Assembly (NCBI RefSeq): GCF_028435365.1
Contig: NZ_JAGTJJ010000002.1
Coordinates: forward strand, 62,001-126,000
Direction of reading: 5' to 3'
DNA length: 64,000 nt
Source of the DNA: Polyangium jinanense
GTDB lineage: Bacteria > Myxococcota > Polyangia > Polyangiales > Polyangiaceae
In this document: positions 17,434-27,282 of the stretch, one piece after another
How positions within the stretch are numbered: the stretch's first letter is position 1
Layout: the number at the start of each line of letters is the position of its first letter
Translations under genes and position numbers: made by a program
The notes under the pieces: model-generated
What the model saw: the letters and a program-made list of their open reading frames with translations, nothing else
Database searches by the model: none
What the model was told of the DNA's origin: nothing

Positions 17434-19482
17434 TCACGCGACCTCGGACGCGAGCGCGACGCCCCAGCGCGGCAGCGTCACCGTGAACGTCGAGCCCTCG
17501 CCCGGCTGGCTCTTCGCCGCGATCTTCCCGCCGTGCGCCTCCACGATCTGCTTCGCGATGAAGAGGCCGAGCCCGAGCCCTCCGTAGTGCTTGAGCGACA
17601 CCGCGCGCTCGAACCGCTCGAAGATCCGCGCGCACGCCTCGGGCGCGATCCCCATCCCGTGATCCGTGACGGAGATCCGCGCCGCGTCACCGTCGTCCGT
17701 GATCACGACCTCGATGGGCCGGCCGCCCCCGTACTTCACCGCGTTCTCCAGCAGGTTCGAGAGAACCTGATCGATCCGCAACGGATCCCAGCGGCCGACG
17801 AGCGACGAACACGAACGCAGCTCGATCTTGGTGCCCGTCTCGTTCGACTCCGAAGCGAAGCGCTCGGTCACGTCGCGGGCGAGCGCGCAGAGGTCCACGG
17901 TTTCAGGCTCGATCGCGAGCTGACCGGCCGTGATGCGTGTGACGTCGAGCAGGCTCTCCACGAGCCGCGTGAGCCGGAAGATCTGCCGCGAGCAGCGCTC
18001 GACGCGTCCGGTGAGTTGATCGTTCAGGAGCCCCGCGCGCTTCAGTGTGCGTTCGAGCCCTTCGAGCTGGAGCTGCAGCGGCGTGAGCGGGGTTCGAAGC
18101 TCGTGCGAGGCGATCATGAAGAACTCGTCGCGCGCGCGGATCGCCTCCTGCGCCTCGCGGTAGAGGCGGGCGTTGTCGAGCGCGATGCCGAACCTGCGCC
18201 CGAGCTCCTGGGCCACGGCGAGGTCCGCCGGCGTGTACCGGCCTCGCGCCGCGCGACGCACGAGCTCGACCACGCCGAGCCTGCGTCCGCGCAGCTCGAT
18301 CGGGACGCAGATGTACGAGATCGGCCCGAGCGAGCGCAAAAGCTCGGGGCTCGTCCCGAGCACGCGCGCCATGCAGGGGAGGTTCTCGATCACCTCGTGG
18401 AGGACCTTGCCGCCGCAGCGGAACGTGTAATCGGCGCCCTCGCGCCGCCCGATCGCGCGCGAGAGCTCCTTCGTGAGCTCTTCGTTCCCGATCTGGTTCG
18501 CGGCGGCGCAGACGACGAGGGCTCCCTGCTCGTTCGCGAGGTCCACCAAGCAGAGATCGCCGAGCAGCGGGATCGCGCGCTCGGTCGCCTTCTGCAGCGT
18601 GCCTTCGGTTTCGAGCGAGCTCGTGAGCAGGAGCGTTGTCTCGTCGAGGAACGCCTGGATCTCCTCGGCGCGCTTCTGCTCGGTGAGGTCTCGCATCACG
18701 GTGGCGAAGCCCCGCAGCTCGCCGTTCTCGTCGTGCACGGGCGAGAGCCGGAGCTCCGCGCGGAACTGCGAGCCGTCCTTGCGCACGAGAACGCCCTCGC
18801 CGAGGAAGTGGCCGTTGCGCTTGGCCCCGGCGAGCGCCTCCTCCGGGCTGCCCTGCTCGACGTCGCCCTCCGTGTAGAACGTCGACACGTGCGTGCCGAG
18901 GATCGCGCTCTGCTCGTGGCCCATGATCCGCGTCGCGCCGGCGTTCCAGCTCGCGACGCGCCCGTCGGGGTCGAGCATGAAGATCGCGTAGTCCTTCACG
19001 GACTCGACGAGCAGCCGGAAGCGCTTCTCGGCCTCCTCGGAGGCGCGCCGCCGCGCTTCCTCTTCGGCCAGCATCACCATCCGCGCGTGGAGCAGCCGAT
19101 CCGTCTCGTGCTTGTAGAGCGCGATCTCGATCGCGCCGCGCAGCTCGCGCTCGTTGAACGGTTTGACCAGGTACCCGAAGGGACTCGTCGTCTTCGCGCG
19201 GACGATCGTCTCCTCGTCGGCGTACGCCGTGAGGTACACGATCGGGATGTCGAGCTCCGCGCGGATCCGTTCCGCGGCCTCTACCCCGTCCATCGACCCT
19301 TCGAGGCGGATGTCCATCAGGACGAGATCGGGTCTCCGCGCGAGCACTGTTTCGATCGCGCGCTCGCCGGACGCAGCCGTGCCCGAGACTTCGTATCCCA
19401 GGGATCGCAGCGTGTTTTCGAGGTCCGCGGCGACGATCCGCTGATCCTCGACGATGAAGATCTTCCGCTTCGCGTCGCTCAT
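17434..19482 (-). CDS. Sensor histidine kinase with N-terminal receiver, PAS and GAF domains
   Basis: A soluble multidomain signalling kinase of 682 residues. The N-terminal receiver domain has IFIVEDQ, the phospho-acceptor Asp in [10 protein letters not shown] and VVKP-like LVKPFN. A PAS domain follows ([20 protein letters not shown]), then a GAF domain (about 290-430), then HisKA with [15 protein letters not shown] and HATPase with [19 protein letters not shown] and [10 protein letters not shown]. The ATG overlaps the stop of the upstream PAS kinase gene (ATGA), so the two are coupled and likely work in one phosphorelay. No membrane segment is seen. It converges on the envC-like gene with a 4-base gap. 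Confidence 0.93.
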   Translation of the reverse strand: MSDAKRKIFIVEDQRIVAADLENTLRSLGYEVSGTAASGERAIETVLARRPDLVLMDIRLEGSMDGVEAAERIRAELDIPIVYLTAYADEETIVRAKTTSPFGYLVKPFNERELRGAIEIALYKHETDRLLHARMVMLAEEEARRRASEEAEKRFRLLVESVKDYAIFMLDPDGRVASWNAGATRIMGHEQSAILGTHVSTFYTEGDVEQGSPEEALAGAKRNGHFLGEGVLVRKDGSQFRAELRLSPVHDENGELRGFATVMRDLTEQKRAEEIQAFLDETTLLLTSSLETEGTLQKATERAIPLLGDLCLVDLANEQGALVVCAAANQIGNEELTKELSRAIGRREGADYTFRCGGKVLHEVIENLPCMARVLGTSPELLRSLGPISYICVPIELRGRRLGVVELVRRAARGRYTPADLAVAQELGRRFGIALDNARLYREAQEAIRARDEFFMIASHELRTPLTPLQLQLEGLERTLKRAGLLNDQLTGRVERCSRQIFRLTRLVESLLDVTRITAGQLAIEPETVDLCALARDVTERFASESNETGTKIELRSCSSLVGRWDPLRIDQVLSNLLENAVKYGGGRPIEVVITDDGDAARISVTDHGMGIAPEACARIFERFERAVSLKHYGGLGLGLFIAKQIVEAHGGKIAAKSQPGEGSTFTVTLPRWGVALASEVA

Positions 19483-20933
19483 GATTGCGTCGGGCTCAGG
19501 GGGAAACGCACCACGAACTTCGTGCCGGAGTCTCGCTGGAGCTCGATCGTCCCGTGGATCTGCTCCGCCAGGATGCACACGAGCTTGAGGCCCAGCGTGC
19601 CGGCGTCGCGGAAGTCGACGTCGGGCGGAAAGCCGATTCCGTCGTCCTCGACCTCGAGGACCACCTCGTCCCCGCGCCGTTTGAGCCCGACCCGCACCGT
19701 TCCATTTCGACCGTCCGGGAACGCGTGCTTGATCGCGTTCGAAACGAGCTCGTTCACCACGAGCCCGCACGTGATCGCCGCGTCGACGCCGAGCGGTACG
19801 CCCTCGGCGTCGAGGGCGAGCGCGACGTGATCGGGGCTCACGCCGTACGTGTAGAGCAATCCCGCCGCGAGGCTCCGCAGGTACTCGGCGATCTCGACAC
19901 GCGCGAGGTCCTTCGACTGGTAGAGCTTCTCGTGAAAAAGCGCGATCGATCGGACGCGCGTCTGGCTCTCCTTGAAGAGCTGCAGCGCGTGCGGGTCCGT
20001 GATCTGCCCCATCTGCAGGTTCAGCATGCTGGAGACGATCTGGAGGTTGTTCTTGACCCGATGGTGGATCTCCTTGAGCAAGACCTCCTTCTCCTGAAGC
20101 GAGGCGCGGAGCTTCTTCTCGACCATCTTGCGCTCGGTGATGTCGCGGATCGCGGCCGCGACGAGCAGGCCCTCTTCCGTTTCGATGGGGCTCAAACTAA
20201 TTTCGACGGGGAACTCGGTGCCGTCCTTGCGACGGCCGTAGAGCTCGAGGCCGGAGCCCATGGGGCGTACGCGCGGGTCGGAGAAGAAGCTCGCGCGGTG
20301 CTGGATGTGCCGGTCGTGGATGCGATCGGGGACGAGGGCCTCGATGGGCTGGCCGAGGAGTTCGGCGCGCGGGAAGCCGAAGACACGCTCGGTTTGCGAG
20401 TTGCAGAGGAAGATCTTGCCCGCGGCGTTGACGATGACGATCGCGTCGGGCGCGGCTTCGAGGAAGCTCCGGAACTTCGCCTGCACGCGGTTGCGCTCGG
20501 TGACGTCGCGGATCGCCGCGGTGACGAGGATTCCGTCGCGCGTGCGGATCGGCGAGAGGCTGATCTCGACGGGGAACTCGGTGCCATCCTTGCGGCGCCC
20601 GTGCAGCTCGACGCCCGCGCCCATCGGTCTCGGGCGCGGCTCTTCGGCGTACTGCGTGCGGTGCTTGACGTGCTCGGACCGCAGGCGCTCGGGCACGAGG
20701 ATGTCGATCGACTGACCGACGAGCTCGCCGCGCTCGTAGCCGAACATGCGTACGAGCTGGGTGTTGACGAGCATGATCGAGCCTGCGGCATCCACCATCA
20801 CCATGGCGTCGGGCGCGGCCTCCAGGAGCTCGCGAAAGCCCTCCTGCGTGGCCGTCCTCGCCTCGTCTTCAGCCAATGCGCTGCCGTTCGCGCTCGGATG
20901 CACGAGTTGCACGGTTCCTGGTCTCCCCACCAT
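19479..20933 (-). CDS. Sensor histidine kinase, two PAS domains and HisKA_2-type dimerisation domain
   Basis: A 484-residue soluble kinase. Two very similar PAS domains (each with an EAAPDA motif, [18 protein letters not shown] and a closing AAIRD-T-E-R) occupy about 30-150 and 155-275 and look like an internal duplication. The phospho-acceptor region is [20 protein letters not shown], the HisKA_2/HWE-like type, followed by an ATPase domain with [15 protein letters not shown] and DDGIGFPPD. Such kinases often phosphorylate receiver-only proteins; the downstream coupled gene begins with a receiver domain. The 264 bases before it are shared with the divergent esterase gene and should hold both promoters. 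Confidence 0.92.
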   Translation of the reverse strand: MVGRPGTVQLVHPSANGSALAEDEARTATQEGFRELLEAAPDAMVMVDAAGSIMLVNTQLVRMFGYERGELVGQSIDILVPERLRSEHVKHRTQYAEEPRPRPMGAGVELHGRRKDGTEFPVEISLSPIRTRDGILVTAAIRDVTERNRVQAKFRSFLEAAPDAIVIVNAAGKIFLCNSQTERVFGFPRAELLGQPIEALVPDRIHDRHIQHRASFFSDPRVRPMGSGLELYGRRKDGTEFPVEISLSPIETEEGLLVAAAIRDITERKMVEKKLRASLQEKEVLLKEIHHRVKNNLQIVSSMLNLQMGQITDPHALQLFKESQTRVRSIALFHEKLYQSKDLARVEIAEYLRSLAAGLLYTYGVSPDHVALALDAEGVPLGVDAAITCGLVVNELVSNAIKHAFPDGRNGTVRVGLKRRGDEVVLEVEDDGIGFPPDVDFRDAGTLGLKLVCILAEQIHGTIELQRDSGTKFVVRFPLSPTQS

Positions 20934-21197
20934 GAACAGAAGGCCGTCGGGCTCGACCAGGGCACATCCGGCGGGCGAATACCGCTGGATTTCCGGCCCG
21001 GCCGTCGCTGATGTTTCGGCGCCGTACTACTTTGGATCCATAGCGTGACGAGCGCCAAACGCTACCGCGCAGCACGGAGGAGCCTGTCGGATTGCGGCTT
21101 TGGTGGCAGGCGATCGGAAATGTGAAAACGGGTCGTTCGCACGGCTCGTTCGCTCGCCCATGACGGACGCGAAGAGCTCCGCTAGAGAGCTTGGCTG

Positions 21198-22082
21198 ATG
21201 GCCTTCACCCGCCGCCGCGCCCTCCTCGGCCTCGCCGCGTTCTCGATCGGCGCCTGTCGCAGCAAGCAGACGCCGCCGTCGCCGGTGGACGGACTTCGCT
21301 GGAAAGACCTCTCTTTCACGCCGGAAGAGGAGCGCGCCCTCGTCCTCGCCGCGCCGTCCACGCGGCCTCTGCCTGTGCTCGTCGCGCTGCATGGTCGTGG
21401 CGAATCGGGGCGTGGGCTCGAGGTCGGCGCGTTTGCGTGGCGGGATGATTACGGCCTCGATCGGATCGATCGAAGGCTTCTCGCGCCGCCGCTGACAGGT
21501 GTGGATCTCGAAGGGTTTGTCCGACCCGACCGGCTCGCGCAGATGAACGACTCGCTCGCAAAACACCCGTACGAGGGGCTCGTCGTCGCGTGCCCGTACA
21601 CGCCCGTCGTCGCGGATCGATCCGAGAAAGGCGCCGCGCCCTTCGGCCGATTCGTGACCGACGTGCTCCTGCCGCGCGTGCGCGCCGAGGCGAAGGCGTC
21701 CTCGGATCGCGCGGCGACGGGCATCGACGGCGTCAGCATGGGCGGACGGCTTGCGCTCTTCGTCGGGTTCGCGCACCCGGAGATCTTCGGCGCGGTCGGT
21801 GCGCTCCAGCCGGCGTTGAAGCCCGAGGAGGCCCCGGTCTTCGCCAAGCTCGCGCGTGCGGCCATGGACCGGCAGCCGTTCGCGCTGAGGATCGTGTCGA
21901 GCGACGACGATCCGTTCCTGCCAGCCGTGCGGGCGCTCTCCGCGGCGCTCGCAGAGGAAAAGGTCCCGCATCAGCTCGTCGTGACGCCGGGGCCGCACGA
22001 TTACGCCTGGAACCGAGGGCCCGGTGGGGCCGAGATGCTGCTCTGGCACGAGCGCGTCTTGCGCGGCTTGCCCGCCCCCTGA
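21198..22082 (+). CDS. Putative alpha/beta-hydrolase (esterase-type) lipoprotein
   Basis: An N-terminal TRRRALLGLAAFSIGAC gives a lipoprotein signal with Cys20. The body has the esterase elements in order: LVALHGRGESG (oxyanion region), the nucleophile elbow GVSMGG, an acidic residue in SSDDDPF and the His in PGPHDYAW. This is the putative-esterase / polyhydroxybutyrate depolymerase-like branch of the alpha/beta hydrolases. It is probably anchored in the periplasm or outer membrane. The substrate is unknown. It lies 35 bases before the PEP-utilising enzyme gene and in the same direction. Confidence 0.83.
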   Translation: MAFTRRRALLGLAAFSIGACRSKQTPPSPVDGLRWKDLSFTPEEERALVLAAPSTRPLPVLVALHGRGESGRGLEVGAFAWRDDYGLDRIDRRLLAPPLTGVDLEGFVRPDRLAQMNDSLAKHPYEGLVVACPYTPVVADRSEKGAAPFGRFVTDVLLPRVRAEAKASSDRAATGIDGVSMGGRLALFVGFAHPEIFGAVGALQPALKPEEAPVFAKLARAAMDRQPFALRIVSSDDDPFLPAVRALSAALAEEKVPHQLVVTPGPHDYAWNRGPGGAEMLLWHERVLRGLPAP

Positions 22083-22117
22083 GCGCCGCCGCGCACAAAG
22101 CATGGTAAGGCGTCGGC

Positions 22118-24919
22118 GTGGTCGACCCTTCGGCGCGAGCAGCGAGAACGCCCGGCGGCACGGACACGCCGAGCGGCTACGAGAACACCCTCCGTCCGCT
22201 CGCGCTCGCCTTTGGCCGCAGGCGCGGCGACGCCCGGCGCTTCGGCGGCAAGGCCACGAGCCTCGGGCGCCTCGTCCGTGAAGGCCTGCCCGTTCCGCGC
22301 GGCTGGGTCCTTCCCGCCGATCACTTCGACGCACTCGCCGAGACCACGCTCCCGCGCGGCCACGACCTGCCCACGCTGATCAAGCTCGCCGGCAGCCGCA
22401 CGGGCATCGATCGCGCCGCGCGCGCCCGCGATCGCATCCAGGCGGCCCCGCTCGCCGCGCCGCTGCAAGCTGCGATCGAAGCGCTCTGGGCGGACGTCGG
22501 CGAGAGCGCGCCGTGGGGTCTCGCCGTGCGTTCGAGCGCGACGTGCGAGGATGGCGAGGAGACGAGTTTTGCCGGGCTCGCGACCACGCTCCTCGGCGTG
22601 CGTGGGCCCGAGGGGCTCGCCGCGGCGATCAAGCAAGTGTGGGCGAGCGCGTTTTTGCCGCGCGCGATCGACTACCTCGCGCACCACGGCGTGCGTGACG
22701 TGGCCATGGCCGTGCTCGTGCAGGTGATGGCGCGCGCCGAGGCCGCGGGCGTCTTGTTCACCGCGCCGCCGCCGGGGCTCGCGGGCGAGCACTGGGGCGA
22801 GAACGAGCGGCTCGTCAACGTCACGCTGGGGCTCGGCGCGCCCGTCGTGGAGGGCGCGATGCCGACGGACTCGGTGCGCTTCGCGAAGGCGGGCGGCGTG
22901 GTCGCGACGGTCGTCGCCGAGAAGCGACGCGCGCTCGTCGTCGGCCCGCGTGGCATGGAGGAGGTCGCGATCCCCGAGGATCGCACGAGGCTACCCGCGC
23001 TCTCGCACGAGGCGATCGGGCAGCTCGGCGAGCTCGCGAGCCGGCTCGAACAAGGCGGCACCGGGCCCTTCGACGTGGAGTTCGCCGTCGAGCGGACGCC
23101 CGAGGGCAAGGATCAAGTGCTCCTCCTGCAGGTGCGTCCGATCGGCGGCGGAGGTTTTCCCGAGGGCGGCGATGCGCAGACGGTCTGGTCACGCGCGAAC
23201 GTCGGCGAGGCTTTGCCCGGCGCGGCGACGCCGCTCACGTGGTCGATCGCGCGGAGCTTCAGCGAGAAGGGTTTCCGTGAAGCGTTCGCCGCGCTCGGCT
23301 GTCGTGTTCCGCGCGGCGCGCACCTCGTCACCAACGTGCACGGGCGCTTCTACCTGAACCTCACCGCGTTCATGCAAATCGCCGCGCAGGTTCCGCTGCT
23401 CTCGCCGCGTGCGCTTCTGCAAGCCTCCGGCGGCGCGGGCGAGGCCGCAATCGCGCTCCTCGAACGACAAACCGAGGACGTCTCGAAGCGCGGCTTCCTC
23501 GCGCGCCTGCCCGTCGTGGCCCCGCGCGTGCTCGCGAGCCAGGCGCGGCTCGAACGTGACGTCGCGAGTTACGAGGTCGAAGCCGAACGCGCGCGTCGCT
23601 CCCTCGCCGAGATGGACCTCGGCCTCCTGCCCGACGACGCGCTCGCCACCACGCTGCGCACCGCGAGCGCGCTGCTCGATCGCACGGGCACGTTGATGCT
23701 CTCGTGCGCCTCGGCCTCGCTCGCGAGCCACCTTGCGCTCGCGCGCCTGCTCGATCGTGTCGCCGCGCGCCGCTCGTCCGCGCGTGACGACGAAGACGCC
23801 GCGCTCGCGATGGATCCGCTCATGCCCCGGTCCCTCTCGACCGGCACGTCTCTCGCGCATGCCCTCGTCGGCGGTGTTCGCGAGCTCGAAAGCGCGGGCC
23901 CCGGCGTTGCCCTCGCCCGCATCGCCGTGCGCGCGCGCGAAGAACCCGAGGCCCGCGAATGCCTCCTCGCCGGAAAAGTTCGCGCCCTGAACGATCTTCC
24001 CGACGGTCCCACGCGCCGCGAGCTCGAATCGTTCCTCGACACCTTCGGCGACCGTGCCGTCCGCGAGGCCGAGCTCTCCACGCCGCGCTGGCGCGAGGAT
24101 CCCACCGCGGTCCTCGCCATGCTCGTCGCTGCCCTCCGCGCGCCCGACAGCGACCCCGATCGCGCCCTCGCTCGTGCTCGCGCCCTCGCCGATCGCGAGA
24201 TGGCCCAGCTCGAAACGCGCATCGGCCCGGCCGTGCTCTACGCCGTCCGCGCCCTCGTCACGCGCACGCAGCGCTTCACGCGTCTCCGCGAGCGCATGCG
24301 CATGTGGGTCACGCGTGTCCTCGGCATGCTCCGCACCATCGCGCTCGACGTCGATCGACGCCTCCGCCGCATCGACCCCACCTTGCCCACGGGCGCCGTC
24401 TTTTTCTGCACCTACGACGAGCTCATCCTCGCGCTCCGCAGCGGCCGCGCCGAGATCGGCCACGTCGCGCGCCTCCGCCGCGCCGAGCACCTGCGCGATG
24501 CCCAGCGCCCCGATCCTCCGCCCACCTTCATCGGCCGCCCGCCGCCCGTCCAGCTCCCGCCCGCGTTTGGCCGCCGCCTCGTCGGCCTGCCGGCGTCGAG
24601 CGGCGTCGTCGAGGGCCGCGCGCGTGTCCTCGCGCCCGGCACGAGCGGCCTCGACGCCGTCTGCGCCGGCGAGATCCTCGTCACGCGCACCACGGACGTT
24701 GGCCTCTCGCCGCTTTTCCTCGTCGCTGCTGCGGTCGTCACCGAGCTCGGCGGCCCGCTCTCGCATGCGGCGATCGTCGCGCGTGAGTACGGCGTTCCGG
24801 CCGTCGTCAACGTCCCGGGCGCCACCGTCGCGATTCGCACCGGCGATCGTGTCCGTGTCGACGGCGACCGCGGGACGATTGAAATCTTCGGCGACGATGT
24901 CAGGTCCAAGGACACGTGA
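22118..24919 (+). CDS. PEP-synthase-like phosphotransferase (ATP-grasp and phosphohistidine domains)
   Basis: A 933-residue enzyme starting at a GTG after GGTAAGG. The N-terminal ATP-binding domain (about 25-340) shows RRGDARRFGGKATSLGRL, LAVRSSATCEDG and VLLLQVRPI, as in pyruvate-phosphate dikinase/PEP synthase. A long helical middle region follows. The C-terminal swivelling domain has the phosphohistidine motif GGPLSHAAIVARE with His883. The TIM-barrel PEP/pyruvate domain that should follow in PEP synthase is missing: the protein ends 50 residues after the His. That ATP-grasp / middle / His order matches rifampicin phosphotransferase-type enzymes, so the substrate is probably not pyruvate. 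Its stop overlaps the GTG of the next gene. Confidence 0.82.
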   Translation: MVDPSARAARTPGGTDTPSGYENTLRPLALAFGRRRGDARRFGGKATSLGRLVREGLPVPRGWVLPADHFDALAETTLPRGHDLPTLIKLAGSRTGIDRAARARDRIQAAPLAAPLQAAIEALWADVGESAPWGLAVRSSATCEDGEETSFAGLATTLLGVRGPEGLAAAIKQVWASAFLPRAIDYLAHHGVRDVAMAVLVQVMARAEAAGVLFTAPPPGLAGEHWGENERLVNVTLGLGAPVVEGAMPTDSVRFAKAGGVVATVVAEKRRALVVGPRGMEEVAIPEDRTRLPALSHEAIGQLGELASRLEQGGTGPFDVEFAVERTPEGKDQVLLLQVRPIGGGGFPEGGDAQTVWSRANVGEALPGAATPLTWSIARSFSEKGFREAFAALGCRVPRGAHLVTNVHGRFYLNLTAFMQIAAQVPLLSPRALLQASGGAGEAAIALLERQTEDVSKRGFLARLPVVAPRVLASQARLERDVASYEVEAERARRSLAEMDLGLLPDDALATTLRTASALLDRTGTLMLSCASASLASHLALARLLDRVAARRSSARDDEDAALAMDPLMPRSLSTGTSLAHALVGGVRELESAGPGVALARIAVRAREEPEARECLLAGKVRALNDLPDGPTRRELESFLDTFGDRAVREAELSTPRWREDPTAVLAMLVAALRAPDSDPDRALARARALADREMAQLETRIGPAVLYAVRALVTRTQRFTRLRERMRMWVTRVLGMLRTIALDVDRRLRRIDPTLPTGAVFFCTYDELILALRSGRAEIGHVARLRRAEHLRDAQRPDPPPTFIGRPPPVQLPPAFGRRLVGLPASSGVVEGRARVLAPGTSGLDAVCAGEILVTRTTDVGLSPLFLVAAAVVTELGGPLSHAAIVAREYGVPAVVNVPGATVAIRTGDRVRVDGDRGTIEIFGDDVRSKDT

Positions 24920-25554
24920 AGAACCGCCGCCTCTTCCTCGCGCTCGGCCTCGGCGCTGCCCTCGGCGCTGCCGCTGCGCTTTCGCTCGCCGAGCCCTCCC
25001 GCGCGAAGGCGCCCGCCGCGCCCGAGCCTCCTCGGGGTGGTTTTCCCCCGGATCCGCCGGGCAATGCGTCGAAGAAGCAGTGGGTCTTCGACATCCAGGT
25101 CCAGGGCGGCAAGGCCTCGCTCCCGCGTGTTTCCTCGGTCCTCGTGAACACGCCGACGCCCACGGTGCGCATGATGGGCCGGTTCGCGGTCGAGTTCTGG
25201 GTCGGCAAGGAGCTGCTCGATCGGATCCGCTTCGACGTGCCGATGCTCGATCGCGACTCGAAGGATCGACGTCGCGGCCCCTTGCGCGGACCGGACTTCA
25301 CGAACGTCTCCACGCGCCTCAAGGTGCGCATGGCCGATAGCCCCCGCGCTGCGTTCGTCGCGCTCGTCGACCGCGCCACGGGCGACGTGCAGCGCTTCGC
25401 CTGGCCGCCTGACGCCGAGGGCCGGCTCGCCCCGCTCGGCGCGTCGGCGGCGCCTGCGCAGGCCAAGGAGACGGCGTTCGACGCGGGTTCGCCGGGGGAT
25501 TCCGGGGGTTTTGGGGATGCGGGACCGAGCGACGCGTCGGTGGACGGCCGGTAG
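24916..25554 (+). CDS. Exported hypothetical protein, 212 aa
   Basis: Starts at a GTG that overlaps the previous stop, so translation is probably coupled to the phosphotransferase gene. An N-terminal Arg-containing hydrophobic signal (about 1-30, ending S-R-A-K-A) is followed by a Pro-rich stretch and a beta-rich domain of about 120 residues with KQWVFDIQVQGGKASL and VRMMGRFAVEFWVGKELLDR. The tail is Gly/Asp/Ser-rich low complexity. No family was recognised; a secreted or periplasmic location is inferred. Confidence 0.75.
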   Translation: MKNRRLFLALGLGAALGAAAALSLAEPSRAKAPAAPEPPRGGFPPDPPGNASKKQWVFDIQVQGGKASLPRVSSVLVNTPTPTVRMMGRFAVEFWVGKELLDRIRFDVPMLDRDSKDRRRGPLRGPDFTNVSTRLKVRMADSPRAAFVALVDRATGDVQRFAWPPDAEGRLAPLGASAAPAQAKETAFDAGSPGDSGGFGDAGPSDASVDGR

Positions 25555-25611
25555 GGTTTCTTTTCGGCAGAAGTTCCATGCCGTCCGGGGCTGAGGTAGG
25601 CTGCTCGGGCC

Positions 25612-26301
25612 ATGGCAAGCCGTCTGCTCGTTGCCTCCCTCGTGATCTCTTCGCTCGCGCTCGCCGGAACGGCGCTCGGCCAGGGTGCGGCGCCTGCGAA
25701 ACCCGACGCGGCCAAGCCTGCTGCCAAGCCCGCCGCGGGCGCGGCGGCTCCGACGGCCCCGACGGCGCCGGCAGGCCCGCTCAAGGATCCCCAGAACAAG
25801 ATGGGGATCAGCCCCTACATGGAGGCGATCAAGAAGGGCGAGGACGCGTTCGTCGCGCGTGATTTCCCGAGCGCGGTGACGGCGTTCCAGGACGCGATCA
25901 AGGTCGACTCGACGAAGATGCTCGCCTTCTACCGGCTCGGCGAGGCGCAGCTCGCCTCGGGCAAACCCGAGGAGGCCGAGGCCGTGTGGAGCGCCGCGCT
26001 GAACAAGGACGGCCCTGCGGATCTCAAGTCGAAGGTGCTCTTCGTTCTGGCCGACCTGCGCGAGCGTCAACGCAAGCTCGACGTGGGCAAGGAGGCGTGG
26101 GCGAAGTACGCCCAGTTCCTCAAGGACCAGGCCGACGCGAAGGGATACGCGGGCACGCCCGAAGAGCGGCAGAAGGTCATCGACCGCCGCGTGAAGGACG
26201 AGAAGGACTACGCCGCCGTGAAGGAGCGCATCCAGAAGCGCCAGGCCGAGCGTGAAAAAGAGGCGGAAGAGAACGCCAAGAAGGACAAGCTCAACAAGTA
26301 A
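25612..26301 (+). CDS. Exported TPR-type protein, 229 aa
   Basis: A signal peptide (ending A-L-G) and an Ala/Pro/Lys linker precede a helical region with TPR-like repeats: EAIKKGEDAFVARDFPSAVT, FYRLGEAQLASGKPEEAEAV and VLFVLADLRERQRKLDVGKE. The last 60 residues are a highly charged Lys/Glu coiled coil. Such proteins are usually periplasmic scaffolds. It stands alone, and a strong terminator hairpin follows its stop. Confidence 0.8.
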   Translation: MASRLLVASLVISSLALAGTALGQGAAPAKPDAAKPAAKPAAGAAAPTAPTAPAGPLKDPQNKMGISPYMEAIKKGEDAFVARDFPSAVTAFQDAIKVDSTKMLAFYRLGEAQLASGKPEEAEAVWSAALNKDGPADLKSKVLFVLADLRERQRKLDVGKEAWAKYAQFLKDQADAKGYAGTPEERQKVIDRRVKDEKDYAAVKERIQKRQAEREKEAEENAKKDKLNK

Positions 26302-26324
26302 CGACTCGTTGGAGCTCAAAACGA

Positions 26325-26362
26325 AAGGCCCGCCGGCGTGAAGCCAGCGGGCCTTCGTGTTT
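26325..26362. terminator. Bidirectional rho-independent-type terminator
   Basis: AAGGCCCGC at 26325-26333 pairs with GCGGGCCTT at 26347-26355, extended across one mismatch by GGC/GCC; the loop is GTGAA. The plus-strand side is followed by GTGTTTT and the other side by CAAAACG, so it fits both converging genes. Confidence 0.8.
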
Positions 26363-26376
26363 TGGTCCGCGTCGGG

Positions 26377-27282
26377 TCAGCGCTTGTGCGCGATCGGCAC
26401 GGGGCCCGACTCGGTCCAGCGGTAAAACCCTTCGCCGGACTTCTTGCCGAGCCTGCCTGCGCGCACCATCTGCCGCAGGATCGCGGGCGGCCGGAACTGC
26501 TCGCCGATCTCGCGGTGCAGGTGCTCGAGGATCATGAGCCGCACGTCGAGGCCCACGAGATCCGTCAGCTTGAGCGGGCCCATCGGGTGCCGGTAGCCGA
26601 GCTCCATCGCCCGATCGATGTCCTCCGCCGAGGCCACGCCGCTCTCCAGCATGCGCATCGCCTCCGCGCCGATCACCACGCCGAGCCGGCTCGTCGCGAA
26701 CCCGGGCATGTCGTTCACGACGATCGGCGTCTTGCCGATGCGCTTGGCGATCGCGAGGCTCGCCGCGACGACGGCCTCGTCCGTGCCGAGCCCCCGCACC
26801 ACCTCGAGCAGCTCCATCACGGGCGGCGGGTTGAAGAAGTGCAGGCCGATCGTGCGCGCCGCGGCGGCCGTGCGCGTGCCGATCTCCGTGATCGACAGGC
26901 TCGACGTGTTCGTGCCGAGGATCGCGCGCTCCGGCGCGAGCGCCTTCACCTCGCGAAGAAGCCCGACCTTGAGGTCCATCTGCTCGGGCGCGGACTCGAT
27001 CACGAGGTCCACGTCACGACACGCCTGCGCGAGATCCGACGTGGGCACGAGCGCGCCGATGAGCTCGCTGCGCGCCTCGTTCAGCATCTTGCCCTTCTGC
27101 ACGAGCCGATCCGTCGCCTGCTTGATCGACTCGATCGCGCGCCCGATCCGCGCCGCATCCACGTCGTAGAGATGCGTCACGTACCCGGCCTGCGCCGTCA
27201 CCTGCGCGATGCCCTGGCCCATCGTGCCCGCGCCGAGGACCACGACGCGACGCACGTCCGAAGCCTGGATCACCTCGCTCAT
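26377..27282 (-). CDS. hbd: 3-hydroxyacyl-CoA dehydrogenase (3-hydroxybutyryl-CoA dehydrogenase type)
   Basis: An NAD-dependent dehydrogenase of 301 residues interconverting 3-hydroxyacyl-CoA and 3-oxoacyl-CoA in fatty acid or butyrate metabolism. The dinucleotide fold begins VVVLGAGTMGQGIAQVTA with the acidic residue in LYDVD. The catalytic region has NTSSLSITEIG and GLHFFNPPPVMELLEV, and the C-terminal domain NDMPGFATSRLG and GYRHPMGPLKLTDLVG. Length and motifs match the single-domain enzyme rather than the fused FadB. The ATG overlaps the upstream stop (ATGA). Confidence 0.93.
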   Translation of the reverse strand: MSEVIQASDVRRVVVLGAGTMGQGIAQVTAQAGYVTHLYDVDAARIGRAIESIKQATDRLVQKGKMLNEARSELIGALVPTSDLAQACRDVDLVIESAPEQMDLKVGLLREVKALAPERAILGTNTSSLSITEIGTRTAAAARTIGLHFFNPPPVMELLEVVRGLGTDEAVVAASLAIAKRIGKTPIVVNDMPGFATSRLGVVIGAEAMRMLESGVASAEDIDRAMELGYRHPMGPLKLTDLVGLDVRLMILEHLHREIGEQFRPPAILRQMVRAGRLGKKSGEGFYRWTESGPVPIAHKR

